Positions 11,005 through 20,800 of a DNA stretch of 64,000 bases are shown one piece after another; the first letter of the stretch is position 1, and the number at the start of each line of letters is the position of its first letter. Both the position numbers and the translations under genes were made by a program. The stretch covers positions 1-64,000 of the forward strand of contig CAVOZI010000001.1 in assembly GCA_963700895.1 (NCBI GenBank), read 5' to 3'. The stretch is from Anderseniella sp963700895. GTDB lineage: Bacteria; Pseudomonadota; Alphaproteobacteria; Rhizobiales; Aestuariivirgaceae. The notes under the pieces are model-generated. The model ran no database searches, was not told where the DNA came from, and saw only the letters and a program-made list of their open reading frames with translations.

Positions 11005-11294
11005 GCATTTCACGGCAGCTCGAGATCACCAACCAGCGCGGCCTGCATGCCCGTGCTTCGGCAAGGTTCGTGAAGTGCGTCGAGGAATTCGATGCCACCG
11101 TCACCGTTTCCCATGACGGCCAAACCGTGCCTGGCACCTCGATTCTCGGCCTCATGATGCTTGCCGCCGCCAAGGGCACCATCATCACTGTCACCGCCGA
11201 GGGACCAGAGGCAGACGCAGCGATGGAAGCAATAACGGCCATGCTGGCGGATCGCTTCGGCGAGGATCGCGGCGAAGACGCGGCAAGCACATAA
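11001..11294 (+). CDS. ptsH: Phosphocarrier protein HPr
   Basis: A 97-residue HPr. The EI-dependent phospho-site is His16 in NQRGLHARAS, and the HprK regulatory serine is Ser47 in GTSILGLMML. It relays phosphate from enzyme I (not in this window) to the EIIA encoded just upstream, and probably to the nitrogen-type EIIA encoded at 38328-38816. The hprK-EIIA-ptsH arrangement next to chvG is characteristic of Hyphomicrobiales. The C-terminal tail is acidic and slightly longer than in enteric HPr. Confidence 0.93.
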   Translation: MSISRQLEITNQRGLHARASARFVKCVEEFDATVTVSHDGQTVPGTSILGLMMLAAAKGTIITVTAEGPEADAAMEAITAMLADRFGEDRGEDAAST

Positions 11295-11313
11295 AGATTC
11301 TTTTATGTCTTGA

Positions 11314-11342
11314 TTGCCCTGTGACTGCGCGGCTGCTATAGA
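11314..11342 (+). promoter_or_regulatory. Candidate sigma-70-type promoter of ahcY
   Basis: TTGCCC (11314-11319) and TATAGA (11337-11342) are separated by exactly 17 bases, and the -10 lies about 50 bases upstream of the ahcY ATG. The -35 is a weak match. I looked for a SAH- or SAM-responsive riboswitch in this leader and saw no matching core. Confidence 0.42.
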
Positions 11343-11392
11343 GCCGCAAACCAAATCACACTGTCTAACCGCGATCAGGACACTTGAGCCCC

Positions 11393-12793
11393 ATGACGAA
11401 GTTCACAGATTATGCCGTCGCCGACATTTCTCTTGCAGACTTCGGCCGCAAGGAAATCACCATAGCCGAAATGGAGATGCCGGGCCTGATGGCCGTGCGC
11501 GAGGAATATGGCAAGGCGCAGCCGCTCAAGGGCGCGCGCATTGCCGGTTCGCTGCACATGACCATCCAGACCGCCGTGCTCATCGAGACACTGGTGGCGC
11601 TGGGCGCGGAAGTGCGCTGGGCGTCCTGCAATATCTTCTCGACCCAGGACCACGCCGCCGCCGCCATTGCCGCCGCCGGCATTCCGGTGTTCGCCCACAA
11701 GGGTGAGACGCTGCAGGAGTACTGGGACTTCGCCGACAAGATCTTCGACTGGCCCAATGGCGAGACCGCCAACATGATCCTCGACGACGGCGGCGATGCC
11801 ACCATGTACATCCTGGTCGGCGCCAAGGCCGAGAAGGACATTTCGGTGCTCGACAATCCCGGCAACGAGGAAGAGGAAATCTTCTTCGCCACCATCCGCA
11901 AGCGCATGGAACGCGACCCCGGCTTCTTCGCCCGCGCCCGTGCCGCCATCAAAGGCGTTTCGGAAGAAACCACCACCGGCGTGCACCGGCTTTACGAACT
12001 GGAAAAGAAGGGCGAACTGCCGTTCCCGGCCATCAACGTCAATGACAGCGTCACCAAGTCGAAGTTCGACAACAAGTACGGCTGCCGTGAATCGCTGGTC
12101 GACGCCATCCGCCGCGGTACCGACGTGATGATGGCCGGCAAGGTGGCCATCGTCTGCGGCTATGGCGACGTGGGCAAGGGCTCGGCCCAGTCTCTCGCCG
12201 GCGCGGGCGCCCGCGTCATGGTGACCGAAATCGACCCGATCTGCGCCCTTCAGGCGGCCATGGACGGTTTCGAGGTCGTGACCCTGGACGACGACATCGA
12301 GCGTGCCGACATCATCGTCACCGCCACCGGCAACAAGGACATCCTGACCGTCGATCACATGCGCCGGGTCAAGGACATGGCCATCGTCTGCAACATCGGT
12401 CACTTCGACAACGAGATCCAGGTTTCCGGTCTGAAGAACTTCAAGTGGACCAACATCAAGCCGCAGGTCGACATGATTGAGTTCCCCGGCGGCAAGCGCA
12501 TGATCCTGCTGTCCGAAGGCCGGCTGGTGAACCTCGGCAACGCCACCGGTCACCCGAGTTTCGTGATGTCGGCATCGTTCGCCAACCAGACGCTCGCCCA
12601 GATCGAACTCTGGACCAAGGGCGACCAGTACAAGAACTCGGTCTACGTGCTGCCCAAGCACCTCGACGAGAAGGTGGCAGCTCTTCACCTGGCCAAGGTG
12701 GGCGCCAAGCTGACCAGGCTGTCGGACGCCCAGGCGAAGTACATCGGCGTGACCGTCGAAGGTCCATTCAAGCCGGACTCCTACCGCTACTGA
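11393..12793 (+). CDS. ahcY: Adenosylhomocysteinase (SAH hydrolase)
   Basis: A 466-residue cytosolic enzyme that splits S-adenosylhomocysteine into adenosine and homocysteine, removing the inhibitory product of methyltransferases. Key blocks are the substrate region GSLHMTIQTAVLIETL, the CNIFSTQDHAAAAIAA segment, NVNDSVTKSKFDN and the NAD-binding stretch VAIVCGYGDVGKGSAQSL. The C-terminal GPFKPDSYRY is the family's terminal signature. ATG 11393 follows the annotated family start; an in-frame TTG nine bases earlier is less likely. It sits between the PTS genes and divL, as in rhizobia. Confidence 0.97.
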   Translation: MTKFTDYAVADISLADFGRKEITIAEMEMPGLMAVREEYGKAQPLKGARIAGSLHMTIQTAVLIETLVALGAEVRWASCNIFSTQDHAAAAIAAAGIPVFAHKGETLQEYWDFADKIFDWPNGETANMILDDGGDATMYILVGAKAEKDISVLDNPGNEEEEIFFATIRKRMERDPGFFARARAAIKGVSEETTTGVHRLYELEKKGELPFPAINVNDSVTKSKFDNKYGCRESLVDAIRRGTDVMMAGKVAIVCGYGDVGKGSAQSLAGAGARVMVTEIDPICALQAAMDGFEVVTLDDDIERADIIVTATGNKDILTVDHMRRVKDMAIVCNIGHFDNEIQVSGLKNFKWTNIKPQVDMIEFPGGKRMILLSEGRLVNLGNATGHPSFVMSASFANQTLAQIELWTKGDQYKNSVYVLPKHLDEKVAALHLAKVGAKLTRLSDAQAKYIGVTVEGPFKPDSYRY

Positions 12794-12831
12794 CGCTGCG
12801 CCGGTTCAGCCGGCCGCCCTCAGGCTTTTCA

Positions 12832-12865
12832 CCGCCCGTTCGCAACATTCGATTGCGGCGGGCGG
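12832..12865 (+). terminator. GC-rich hairpin after ahcY, possible terminator
   Basis: CCGCCCG (12832-12838) pairs with CGGGCGG (12859-12865), extended inside by CGCAA/TTGCG with small internal mismatches. It lies about 40 bases after the ahcY stop. The following tract (TGTGCATTTTG) is only modestly T-rich, so termination may be weak or Rho-assisted. Confidence 0.4.
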
Positions 12866-13025
12866 TGTGCATTTTGACTGCCAGAGGCTATACATTCCGA
12901 TGGTGGCGGGATTGTTGATTCGCGCGCGGCGGCCGGGTGTCTGCCGGCGGCCGTTTGCCGGTGTGTTCGCGTGATGCGTAGCAGAAAGGAATGACCGGGG
13001 CTGGATCAGGGGGTCGGAAAGCGTC

Positions 13026-15539
13026 TTGCAGGGCTTGCGCCATACAGATATCGCATCTGCCGCCGTGGCCGCGGTGGGCATGCAGGCTGTTGCGGCCGAA
13101 GCGAGCGCCCAGGCGGCAACTGGTCCGGCGGCGGCGATCATTGACGGCGGCGCGGGCAGCTATGCCATGGCGACCCTGTTGTTGTCGGCCATCATCATGC
13201 TTTGGACCTTCATTGCGGTGCGCCGGCTCAACACGCTGCGCACCCGCGACAGCGCCCGCATTGCCATGCTGGAAGGCGAACTGAACGAGGCCGAGGCCGT
13301 CATCAACTCCGAGCCCAGCCTGCTGTTCATCTGGCGAGGTAACGGCGACCGGCCTGACAAGGTCGCCGGCGACCTGCGTGGCACGGTCCGGCTTGGCGTA
13401 GGGCCTGAACACTATGCTGACCTTGCCGCCTGGCTCGACGAGGAATCGGCAACGGCGGCCGGCGAGGCGCTGGCTGCCCTGCGCCGGTCGGGAAGCGCAT
13501 TCAATATCGGTCTCAAGACCCGTGGCGGCGAACTGGTCGAGGCCGATGGCCGGGCGGCCGGTGGCGTCGCCACCATGCGCATCCGCCCGCTTGCCGGCGA
13601 ACGCCGCGACACCAAGGAACTGATGTTCGACGCCCGCCGGCTCGGCAAGCAGGTAGAGCGGCTGAGCGCCGTTCTCGACCAGGCGCCATTCCCCATCTTC
13701 CTTCGCGGCGACGAGGGCAAGCTCGTCTGGGTAAACCAGAGCTACATGCAGGCGGTCGAGCAGACCGACATCGACGAGGTGGTCGAGCGCAACATTCCGT
13801 TGATCGGCCAGGATGCCTTCAAGCCGGTCGGAGAGGCCGGCGAGGATGGCCGGCGCATCATGCGCGGGGCCGCCGTGGTCAAGGGCGCCAAGCGCATGCT
13901 TGAGATCTACGAGTTGCCGTTCGGCCGCAACACGGCGTGTTTCGCCCTCGACATGACCCGGCTGGAGGACACCCGCAAGGAACTGGAACGGCAGACCCGG
14001 TCGCACGCCAGCACCCTGAACAAGATCACCGGCGGCATCGCCACCTACGGCACCGACCAGAAGCTGGCCTTCTACAACTCGGCCTTCGCCCAGCTCTGGG
14101 GGCTGGACAGCAAGTGGCTGGACTCCCGGCCGAGCCACGGCGAAATTCTCGACCGGCTGCGCGAGGAACGCAAGCTGCCCGAGCAAGCCAACTACCGGAC
14201 CTGGAAGAAGGAACAGCTTGCCTCCTACGAACGCCTCGATACCCAGGAAGAACTGTGGCACCTGCCCGATGGCCGCTCGTTGCGGGTGGTTTCCGAGCAG
14301 CCGCGCTCTGGCGAGGTCTCGGTGCTGTACGAGGACGTCTCGGAAAAGATCCAGCTGGAAAGCCGCTACAACGAACTGATCGGGGTGCAGCGGGAAACCA
14401 TCGACAACCTGCACGAGGGCCTCGCCCTGTTCGGCACCGATGGCTGTCTCAAGCTCTTCAATCCGGCTTTCAGCCGGTTCTGGCAGCTTGACGAAACCTT
14501 CCTCGACAATCGCCCGCACGTCGTGGAGGTGTTCCAGCATTGCGCCAGCCTGATGCCCGATCCGCAGATGTGGTCGGAGGTCAAGCTAGCCGTCACCTCC
14601 CTGTCCGACAGCCGCCGCCACCTGCAGGACCGGTTGACCCGGCCCGATGGCATGGTACTGGACTACAACGTGGTGCCGCTGCCCGATGGCAACACGCTCA
14701 TCACCTACGTCGATGTGACGGCCAGCGCCGGCATCGAGCGCGCCCTGCGCGAGCGCAACGAGGCGCTCGAGGCGGCCGACCGGCTGAAGACCGGCTTCAT
14801 GTCCAATGTCTCCTACGAGCTGCGCACGCCGCTCAACTCAATCCTCGGCTTCGCCTCGATGCTGTCCGCCGGCATCGCCGGCCAGCTTGCACCGAAGCAG
14901 GCTGAGTACGTGGCCGATATCCAGTCGTCGTCGAACGACCTGCTGACCGTCATCGACGCCATCCTGGACCTGACGACGATTGATGCGGGCGCCATGGAAC
15001 TGCGGCTTGAAGACCTGCAGGTGGACGAGTTGCTGTCCAGCGTCGCCAATGAGTTTGCCCACCGCATCGACGAGCGCGACCTCACGCTCAGCATCGAGAT
15101 CACCGAGGACGCCGGCACATTGCGGGCTGACGGCCGCCGCCTTGCCCAGACGCTGAGCCACCTCCTGTCCAATGCCATCGGGTTCTCGCCCCGCGGCGCA
15201 ACCATCCGCATGGGCGGTCGTCGCGATGGCGAAGACGTGCTGTTGTGGGTGGCCGACAATGGCCGCGGCATGGACCCGGAATTCCAGAAGAAGGCATTTG
15301 AACGGTTCAATTCCCGCCCGGCCGCGGGTGGCCACCGCGGTCCCGGGCTTGGCCTGGCGCTGGTCAAGAGCTTCGTCGAGCTGCATGGCGGCTCGGTGCG
15401 GCTGATGTCGAGGCTGTCGCAAGGCACCACCGTGATCTGCCGGCTGCCGGCGGCCGGCCCGCGCGAGGCGCTGCCGCCGCCCGCGGACGAGGCTGTCAGT
15501 GACGCTGTCCAACAACACCCCGTGGCCGCCAGGAACTGA
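13026..15539 (+). CDS. divL: DivL-type PAS sensor kinase with Tyr in place of the phospho-His
   Basis: About 837 residues. There is one membrane segment at about 46-65, then PAS-like regions at roughly 205-320, 330-450 and 455-570, a HisKA dimerization domain and a complete HATPase domain (LLSNAIGFSPRG, DNGRGMD, GPGLGLALVKSFVELHGG). At the position of the phospho-accepting His the sequence reads NVSYELRTPLNSI, with Tyr597. This is the hallmark of DivL, which in Caulobacter modulates the CckA phosphorelay that controls CtrA and the cell cycle. The position between ahcY and tsaE is also that of divL in rhizobia. The start is uncertain: TTG 13026 gives a signal-anchor-like N-terminus, while the next ATG (13080) would shorten it by 18 residues. 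tsaE follows after four bases. Confidence 0.88.
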   Translation: MQGLRHTDIASAAVAAVGMQAVAAEASAQAATGPAAAIIDGGAGSYAMATLLLSAIIMLWTFIAVRRLNTLRTRDSARIAMLEGELNEAEAVINSEPSLLFIWRGNGDRPDKVAGDLRGTVRLGVGPEHYADLAAWLDEESATAAGEALAALRRSGSAFNIGLKTRGGELVEADGRAAGGVATMRIRPLAGERRDTKELMFDARRLGKQVERLSAVLDQAPFPIFLRGDEGKLVWVNQSYMQAVEQTDIDEVVERNIPLIGQDAFKPVGEAGEDGRRIMRGAAVVKGAKRMLEIYELPFGRNTACFALDMTRLEDTRKELERQTRSHASTLNKITGGIATYGTDQKLAFYNSAFAQLWGLDSKWLDSRPSHGEILDRLREERKLPEQANYRTWKKEQLASYERLDTQEELWHLPDGRSLRVVSEQPRSGEVSVLYEDVSEKIQLESRYNELIGVQRETIDNLHEGLALFGTDGCLKLFNPAFSRFWQLDETFLDNRPHVVEVFQHCASLMPDPQMWSEVKLAVTSLSDSRRHLQDRLTRPDGMVLDYNVVPLPDGNTLITYVDVTASAGIERALRERNEALEAADRLKTGFMSNVSYELRTPLNSILGFASMLSAGIAGQLAPKQAEYVADIQSSSNDLLTVIDAILDLTTIDAGAMELRLEDLQVDELLSSVANEFAHRIDERDLTLSIEITEDAGTLRADGRRLAQTLSHLLSNAIGFSPRGATIRMGGRRDGEDVLLWVADNGRGMDPEFQKKAFERFNSRPAAGGHRGPGLGLALVKSFVELHGGSVRLMSRLSQGTTVICRLPAAGPREALPPPADEAVSDAVQQHPVAARN

Positions 15540-15543
15540 GCCG

Positions 15544-17106
15544 ATGCCGGTATCCGCTTCTCCAACCAGCGCCGCCATCACGCGGACCGTTGAACTGCCG
15601 GACGAGGCCGCCAGCGAAGCCTTTGCCGCCGGGCTGGCGATGATGCTGCGCCCCGGTGATCTTGTGCTGTTGCAGGGTGAACTTGGCGCCGGCAAGACCA
15701 CACTTGCCCGCGCCTTGATCCGCGCCGTGGCCAACGACACCGAACTGGAGGTGCCAAGCCCTACCTTTACGATCGTTCAGCCCTATGAGCTGCCAGGCCT
15801 CGCTATCGCGCACATGGACTTCTACCGGCTGACTGATCCCGGTGAAGTGGCCGAACTAGGTGTTGACGATGCGCTGGAGACGGGTGCTGTCATCATTGAG
15901 TGGCCGGAGCGCGCCGGGGCCATGCTGCCGCCCGGCGGCCTGGTGGTGCGGCTGGAAGAACAAGGTTCCGGCCGTGTTGCCCACATCGCCGCACCCGATG
16001 CCGCATGGCTCGAAAGGCTGGACCGGCTTGCGGAGGTTGACAGTTTCATCGCCGCTGCAGGCTGGCAGGCGGCCCGGCGCATCCGCATTCCCGGCGATGC
16101 TTCCTCGCGCCGCTACGAACGGCTTGCCGGCGGGCCGGAAGGCGCCTGCGCCTTGCTCATGGACATGCCCGCCCGCCCGGACGGCCCGCCGGTGCGCAAT
16201 GGCCTGCCCTACAGCCGCATCGCCAATCTCGCCGAAGACATCCGCGCCGTCGATGCGGTCAACAACGGCCTTCTGGCGCAAGGGCTGTCCGCCCCGCGCA
16301 TCCACGCCATTGACCTCGAAGCCGGTCTTGCGCTGATCGAGGACTTTGGTGGGCGCTCGTTCAACAGCCTGATCCGCGAAGGCCTCGACCTATCTGAACA
16401 GCTGACGGCTGCAGTCGAATTGCTGGCGGACATGGCGGCGCGCGACTGGCCGGCCGCGGTAACGCTTTCCGATGGCTCCAGCTATGGTTTCAGATCCTAT
16501 GACCGCGACGCACTGATGATCGAGGCTGAGCTTTGCCTTGACTGGTACTGGCCGTGGCTGACCGGCACCGCGCCGGATGAGGCCGCCAGGCAATCGTTCA
16601 TCGCCGCATGGGACGAAGTGCTGCCGCGGGCGGTGGCGGACAAGCCCGTCTGGGTGCTGCGCGACTTCCATGTCGATAACCTGTTCTGGCTGCCGGAGCG
16701 CGAAGACGTGGCGCGGGTCGGGTTGATCGACACACAGGACTGCGTGCTGGGTCATCCAGCCTATGATCTTGCCTCGCTGCTGCTCGACGTGCGGGTGACG
16801 TTTCCGAAACAGGTGGCGGATGACTATCTCGACATGTACTGCGCCTTGCGCGGGGCAAGTGAGGACGGTTTCGACGAGGCCCGCTTTCGCCAGGCCTATG
16901 CCGTTCTGGGCGCGCAACGCGCCACCAAGATCCTCGGCATCTTTGCCCGGCTGGCAAAGCGCGACGGCAAGCCGGGCTACCTGCGGTTCCTGCCGCGCAC
17001 CAGCCAGGTGCTGGAATACTGCCTGCACTCACCCTGCCTTGCCCCGGTGAAGGCATGGTTCGAGCAGCATCTGCCGGCCCGTCTGGGCGACAGGGGACCG
17101 TCATGA
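15544..17106 (+). CDS. Fusion of TsaE ATPase and AmgK-like sugar kinase
   Basis: A 520-residue two-domain protein. Residues 1-160 are TsaE (P-loop GELGAGKTTLARA with Lys51, then SPTFTIVQPYE and HMDFYRL), the ATPase needed for the threonylcarbamoyl-A37 modification of tRNA. Residues about 170-520 are an aminoglycoside-phosphotransferase-fold kinase (catalytic VLRDFHVDNLFW and LIDTQDC) resembling AmgK, which phosphorylates the anomeric carbon of MurNAc/GlcNAc. The next gene encodes a MurU-like nucleotidyltransferase, supporting a role of the second domain in peptidoglycan recycling. ATG 15544 has AGGA about ten bases upstream; a GTG at 15499 inside divL is less likely. The stop overlaps the next start (ATGA). 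Confidence 0.88.
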   Translation: MPVSASPTSAAITRTVELPDEAASEAFAAGLAMMLRPGDLVLLQGELGAGKTTLARALIRAVANDTELEVPSPTFTIVQPYELPGLAIAHMDFYRLTDPGEVAELGVDDALETGAVIIEWPERAGAMLPPGGLVVRLEEQGSGRVAHIAAPDAAWLERLDRLAEVDSFIAAAGWQAARRIRIPGDASSRRYERLAGGPEGACALLMDMPARPDGPPVRNGLPYSRIANLAEDIRAVDAVNNGLLAQGLSAPRIHAIDLEAGLALIEDFGGRSFNSLIREGLDLSEQLTAAVELLADMAARDWPAAVTLSDGSSYGFRSYDRDALMIEAELCLDWYWPWLTGTAPDEAARQSFIAAWDEVLPRAVADKPVWVLRDFHVDNLFWLPEREDVARVGLIDTQDCVLGHPAYDLASLLLDVRVTFPKQVADDYLDMYCALRGASEDGFDEARFRQAYAVLGAQRATKILGIFARLAKRDGKPGYLRFLPRTSQVLEYCLHSPCLAPVKAWFEQHLPARLGDRGPS

Positions 17107-17819
17107 CCGGACGCACCGCCATGATGCTGGCGGCCGGCCTTGGCACCCGCATGCGGCCACTGACGCTGACCCGCCCCAAGCCGCTGATCGAGGTTGCCGG
17201 CCGTTCGTTGCTGGACCGTGGCATGGATGCGCTGGAGCGGGCAGGCGTTGAGCATGTGGTGGTCAACAAGCATTACCTGCCCGACCAGATCGATGGTTGG
17301 GCCAGCCATCGTCAGCGCCCGCACGTCACCGTCCAGGATGAAAGCGAACTGATTCTCGACACCGGCGGCGGCGTTGCGCAGGCCCTGTCGCAGCTGGGGG
17401 ATGATCCCTTTTTCGTGCTCAACTCGGATTCATTCTGGGTGGATGGGCCGGTGCCGGCGCTGGAGCGCATGCGCAAGGCCTGGGACGGCGCGCGGATGGA
17501 TTGCCTCTTGCTGCTGGCTGTCAAGTCACGATCTGTCGGTTTCGATGGGCCGGGGGACTTTGACATGAACGGCGAAGGCCGGCTTGTCCGCCGCCAGGGT
17601 ACAACGTCGCAGCATGTCTATGCCGGAGCCTACCTGGTGCATCCGCGCCTGTTCGAGGCTGCGCCTGCCGGTGTGTTTTCGATGAACGTGCTGTGGAACA
17701 AGGCCATTGCCGAGGGCCGCCTGTACGGCATCGAGCACGACGGCTGGTGGCTGCACGTTGGCACGCCGGATGCCATAGGGCCGGCGGAACAGAAGCTGGC
17801 GGAGCTCGGCAGCCCATGA
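17103..17819 (+). CDS. murU: Sugar-1-phosphate nucleotidyltransferase, MurU-like
   Basis: A 238-residue nucleotidyltransferase with the N-terminal signature MLAAGLGTRMRPLTLTRPKP, the metal-site region FFVLNSDSFW and the C-terminal HDGWWLHVGTP. MurU makes UDP-MurNAc from MurNAc-1-phosphate in a recycling route that bypasses fosfomycin-sensitive de novo synthesis. The pairing with the AmgK-like kinase, by a 4-base overlap, is the main argument for MurU over other NDP-sugar pyrophosphorylases. The gene also overlaps addB by four bases. Confidence 0.78.
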   Translation: MTGRTAMMLAAGLGTRMRPLTLTRPKPLIEVAGRSLLDRGMDALERAGVEHVVVNKHYLPDQIDGWASHRQRPHVTVQDESELILDTGGGVAQALSQLGDDPFFVLNSDSFWVDGPVPALERMRKAWDGARMDCLLLLAVKSRSVGFDGPGDFDMNGEGRLVRRQGTTSQHVYAGAYLVHPRLFEAAPAGVFSMNVLWNKAIAEGRLYGIEHDGWWLHVGTPDAIGPAEQKLAELGSP

Positions 17820-20800
17820 CTGATGCGCCACAGCCGGCCGTCTATACCATCCCGCCGGACGTGGCTTTCCTGCCCGCGCTGGTGGGCGCCATCCTGTCCG
17901 GGCGCCTGTCCGGCGGCATCGCGCCCGACCCGCTGGCCCTGAGCCGCTGGACCATTCTGCTGCCCACGCGGCGTGCCTGCCGGTCGTTGCGTGAAGCCTT
18001 CGTCGAGGCTGATCCGGGCACTCCGCGCATCCTGCCGGTCATCCGCCCCATCGGCGACGTGGACGAGGACGAGACCGCCATCACCTCCGGCTTCGGGGAC
18101 CTGGACCTGCCGCCGGCGGCCACTGCTGTCGAGCGCCAGTTCCTGCTGGCCGGACTGGTGCGCGAATGGGCACAGGCAAACCCGTCAAGCCTTGCAGCCC
18201 GCGCCGTGTCCTCATCCATGGCGCAGGCGCTGCGCATGGCCACTTCGCTGATGCAGCTTATCGACAGCCTTGAGACTGGCGAGATCAGCCTGGCCGATGT
18301 CCCGGCCCTGCTGGAGGCCGACCCCGAGTTGCCGCTGCATGGTGAGGAGGCGCTCGGATTCCTGCGCATTATTGCAGCCGGATATCCCGCGGCAATACAG
18401 GCGGCAGGCAAGCTTGGCCCGCAGCAGCGCCGCGCGAGGCTGTTGCGCATGGAGGCTGAACGGCTCGCCGCCAGTCCACCCGCTGCGCCGGTTGTCGCAG
18501 CCGGCTCTACCGGCTCGCTGCCCGCCACCGCGCAATTGCTGGCGGCCGTGTCGCGGCTGCCGCTAGGGTGCGTGGTGCTGCCGGGGCTGGACCAGCAGCT
18601 TGATGACGAAAGCTGGCTGGCGCTTGGTGAACAGCATCCCCAGTTCGGCATGCGGGAACTGCTGAAGGTGCTGGAGGTTGACCGCAAGGACGTAGCCTTG
18701 CTGCCTCGTCTCGACAGGCGTGAGGACGGCCCGGCGCGTGAGCTGCTGGCCTGCGAAATCATGCGGCCAGGTGAGATGACCCACCTGTGGAAGACCGTCA
18801 GGGACCGGGCCGGTACGCTGCAGCAGGCCTGCTCCGGACTGACCTTGCTGGAAGCGCCGGAAATGCGCGAGCAGGCGCTGATGATCACACTCACCATGCG
18901 CAAGGCGCTGGAGGAGGAACGCCGTTGCGCCCTCGTCACGCCGGACAGGCAGCTTGCCAGGCGCGTGTCCGCCGAACTGGCGAGGTGGAACATCCATGTC
19001 GACGACAGTGCCGGAGAGCCGTTGTCCATGCATCCGCATGGCGTGTTCTTCGAGCTTGTTGCGGCCGCCGTCCAGCCCGATGCCGGGCCAGAGCAGGTGA
19101 CGGCCTTGCTGACCCATTCGCTGGTCGGCGCTGGCATGGCGCCTGATGACGACGCGCACCGGCTGGCCCGCGAACTCGAGATCGTGCTGTTCCGGCAGGT
19201 GATTGACGGGCACCGGCTGGATCAGCTTGGCCGCAATCTGCACCGGGCTCGCGCCGCCGCTGCGGGCAAGCATGTGCATCCGGCGGTCCGGCGGCTGGCA
19301 AGTGACGAATGCTGGCAGTCGATGGCGGCCTTTGCGACGCGTATCGAAGCCGTGTTTGCGCCGCTGCTGGCGCTTGCCCGGGATGATGCCGCGCATCCGT
19401 TGGAGGCCCTGCTTGCAAGCCACGTGCGCATCGCCGAGGCGCTGGCTGCCGATGCCGATGGCAAGCCGGACCGGTTGTGGACCGGCGAGGCAGGCGCTGC
19501 TCTTTCGGCTTGCCTGCGCGAGTTGCTGGATCACGCAGGCGTTGCCCCGGCCATGCGGTTTTCCGATTACCGCATCTGGCTCGCCGATTGCCTGCGTCAG
19601 GTGCCGGTGCGCCGCCGCTACCCGCTGCATCCACAGCTGTCCATCCTCGGCCTGCTGGAAGCCCGCCTGGTGCAGCCTGACGTGATCATTCTCGGCGGAT
19701 TGAACGAGGGGATCTGGCCCGCCGCCGCGGATCCGGGCCCATGGCTTTCGCGTCACCAGCACGGTCTGGTCAGCCTGCAGCCGCCGGAGCGCCGCCTTGG
19801 CCTGGCCGCCCACGACTTCGTGCAGTCGCTGTGCGCGCGCGAAGTGCATCTGGTGTGGACCCGCAAGGCGGGCGGCGCGCCAGTTGTGCCATCGCGCTGG
19901 CTGCTGCGCTTGAAGGCCGTGCTAGAGGCTGCCGGCCTGGCGGATCGGGCTAAGCCTGGTGCCACCATGCTGGAGATCGCGCGCCAGCTCGATGCCTCAA
20001 GCGATGCAAAGGCGCTGCCGTCTGAAGCGCCTTCGCCGAAGCCGCCTGTCAAGGCGCGGCCGAAGCGGTTGTCGGTGACGCGAGTTGCCCGGTTGTTGCA
20101 CGACCCCTACTGGGCCTATGCCTACTATGTGCTGGGCTTGCAGCCGCTGCCGCCGTTGGGCCAGCGGCTGGGGCCTGCCGAGCGCGGACAGCTGGCGCAC
20201 AAGGTGCTGGAGCGGTTCTGCCGCCAGTACCCGGTGGCCATGCCGCCTGATGCATCCGCCATCCTGCAGGCCATTGCCGCTGAGGAAGCCGGAGCCGCCA
20301 TCCCTGACCCGGCAGTGCGCGCCATCTGGTTGCCCCAGCTCAACCGCGCCATGGCATGGTTCGCGGACACTGACAGAGTGTTGCGCGCCAATCTCCGGCG
20401 CATCCATGTGGAGGCCGAGGGCGAACTGGCCGTCCCCGTGGGTGGCGAGACCTTCCGGCTGACCGGCAAGGCTGACAGGATCGACGAGCTGGAGTCCGGC
20501 GGTGGCCGTATCATCGACTACAAGACCGGCCAGGCGACTTTCTCTGGCGTCACCGCGCAGGACTATTCGCCCCAGCTCGACCTCGAAGGCTGGATGCTGG
20601 CCGAAGGCGCCTTCGCCGGCATCGCCGCCATGACCGCAGCCGAACTCATGTACATCAGGGTTTCCGGCGGCCAGCCCGCCGGCGAGGTGTTCCGGCCAAA
20701 GGACAAGTTCCCTGTCGATCAGCGCATCGAGACGGCGCGTTCCGGCTTCATCCAGCTGATGGCGATGTACCAGCGTGCCGAACGCGGCTATCCGGCGCGT

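Noticed and set aside
11295..11392. SAH or SAM riboswitch in the ahcY leader
   Set aside because: I looked for the conserved core of known SAH/SAM riboswitches and found none in 98 bases; only a weak promoter is supported.
11375..12688. 437-codon open frame antisense to ahcY
   Set aside because: It lies wholly opposite a confident gene, is rich in His/Val/Gly as a codon-mirror artefact, and shows no domain.
12991..13284. ATG 12991 as an alternative divL start or a small separate gene
   Set aside because: The frame differs from divL and yields an Arg/Pro-rich product. The Shine-Dalgarno-like AAGGA abuts the ATG with no spacing. It would fit divL only with an indel of the opposite sign to the eight others.
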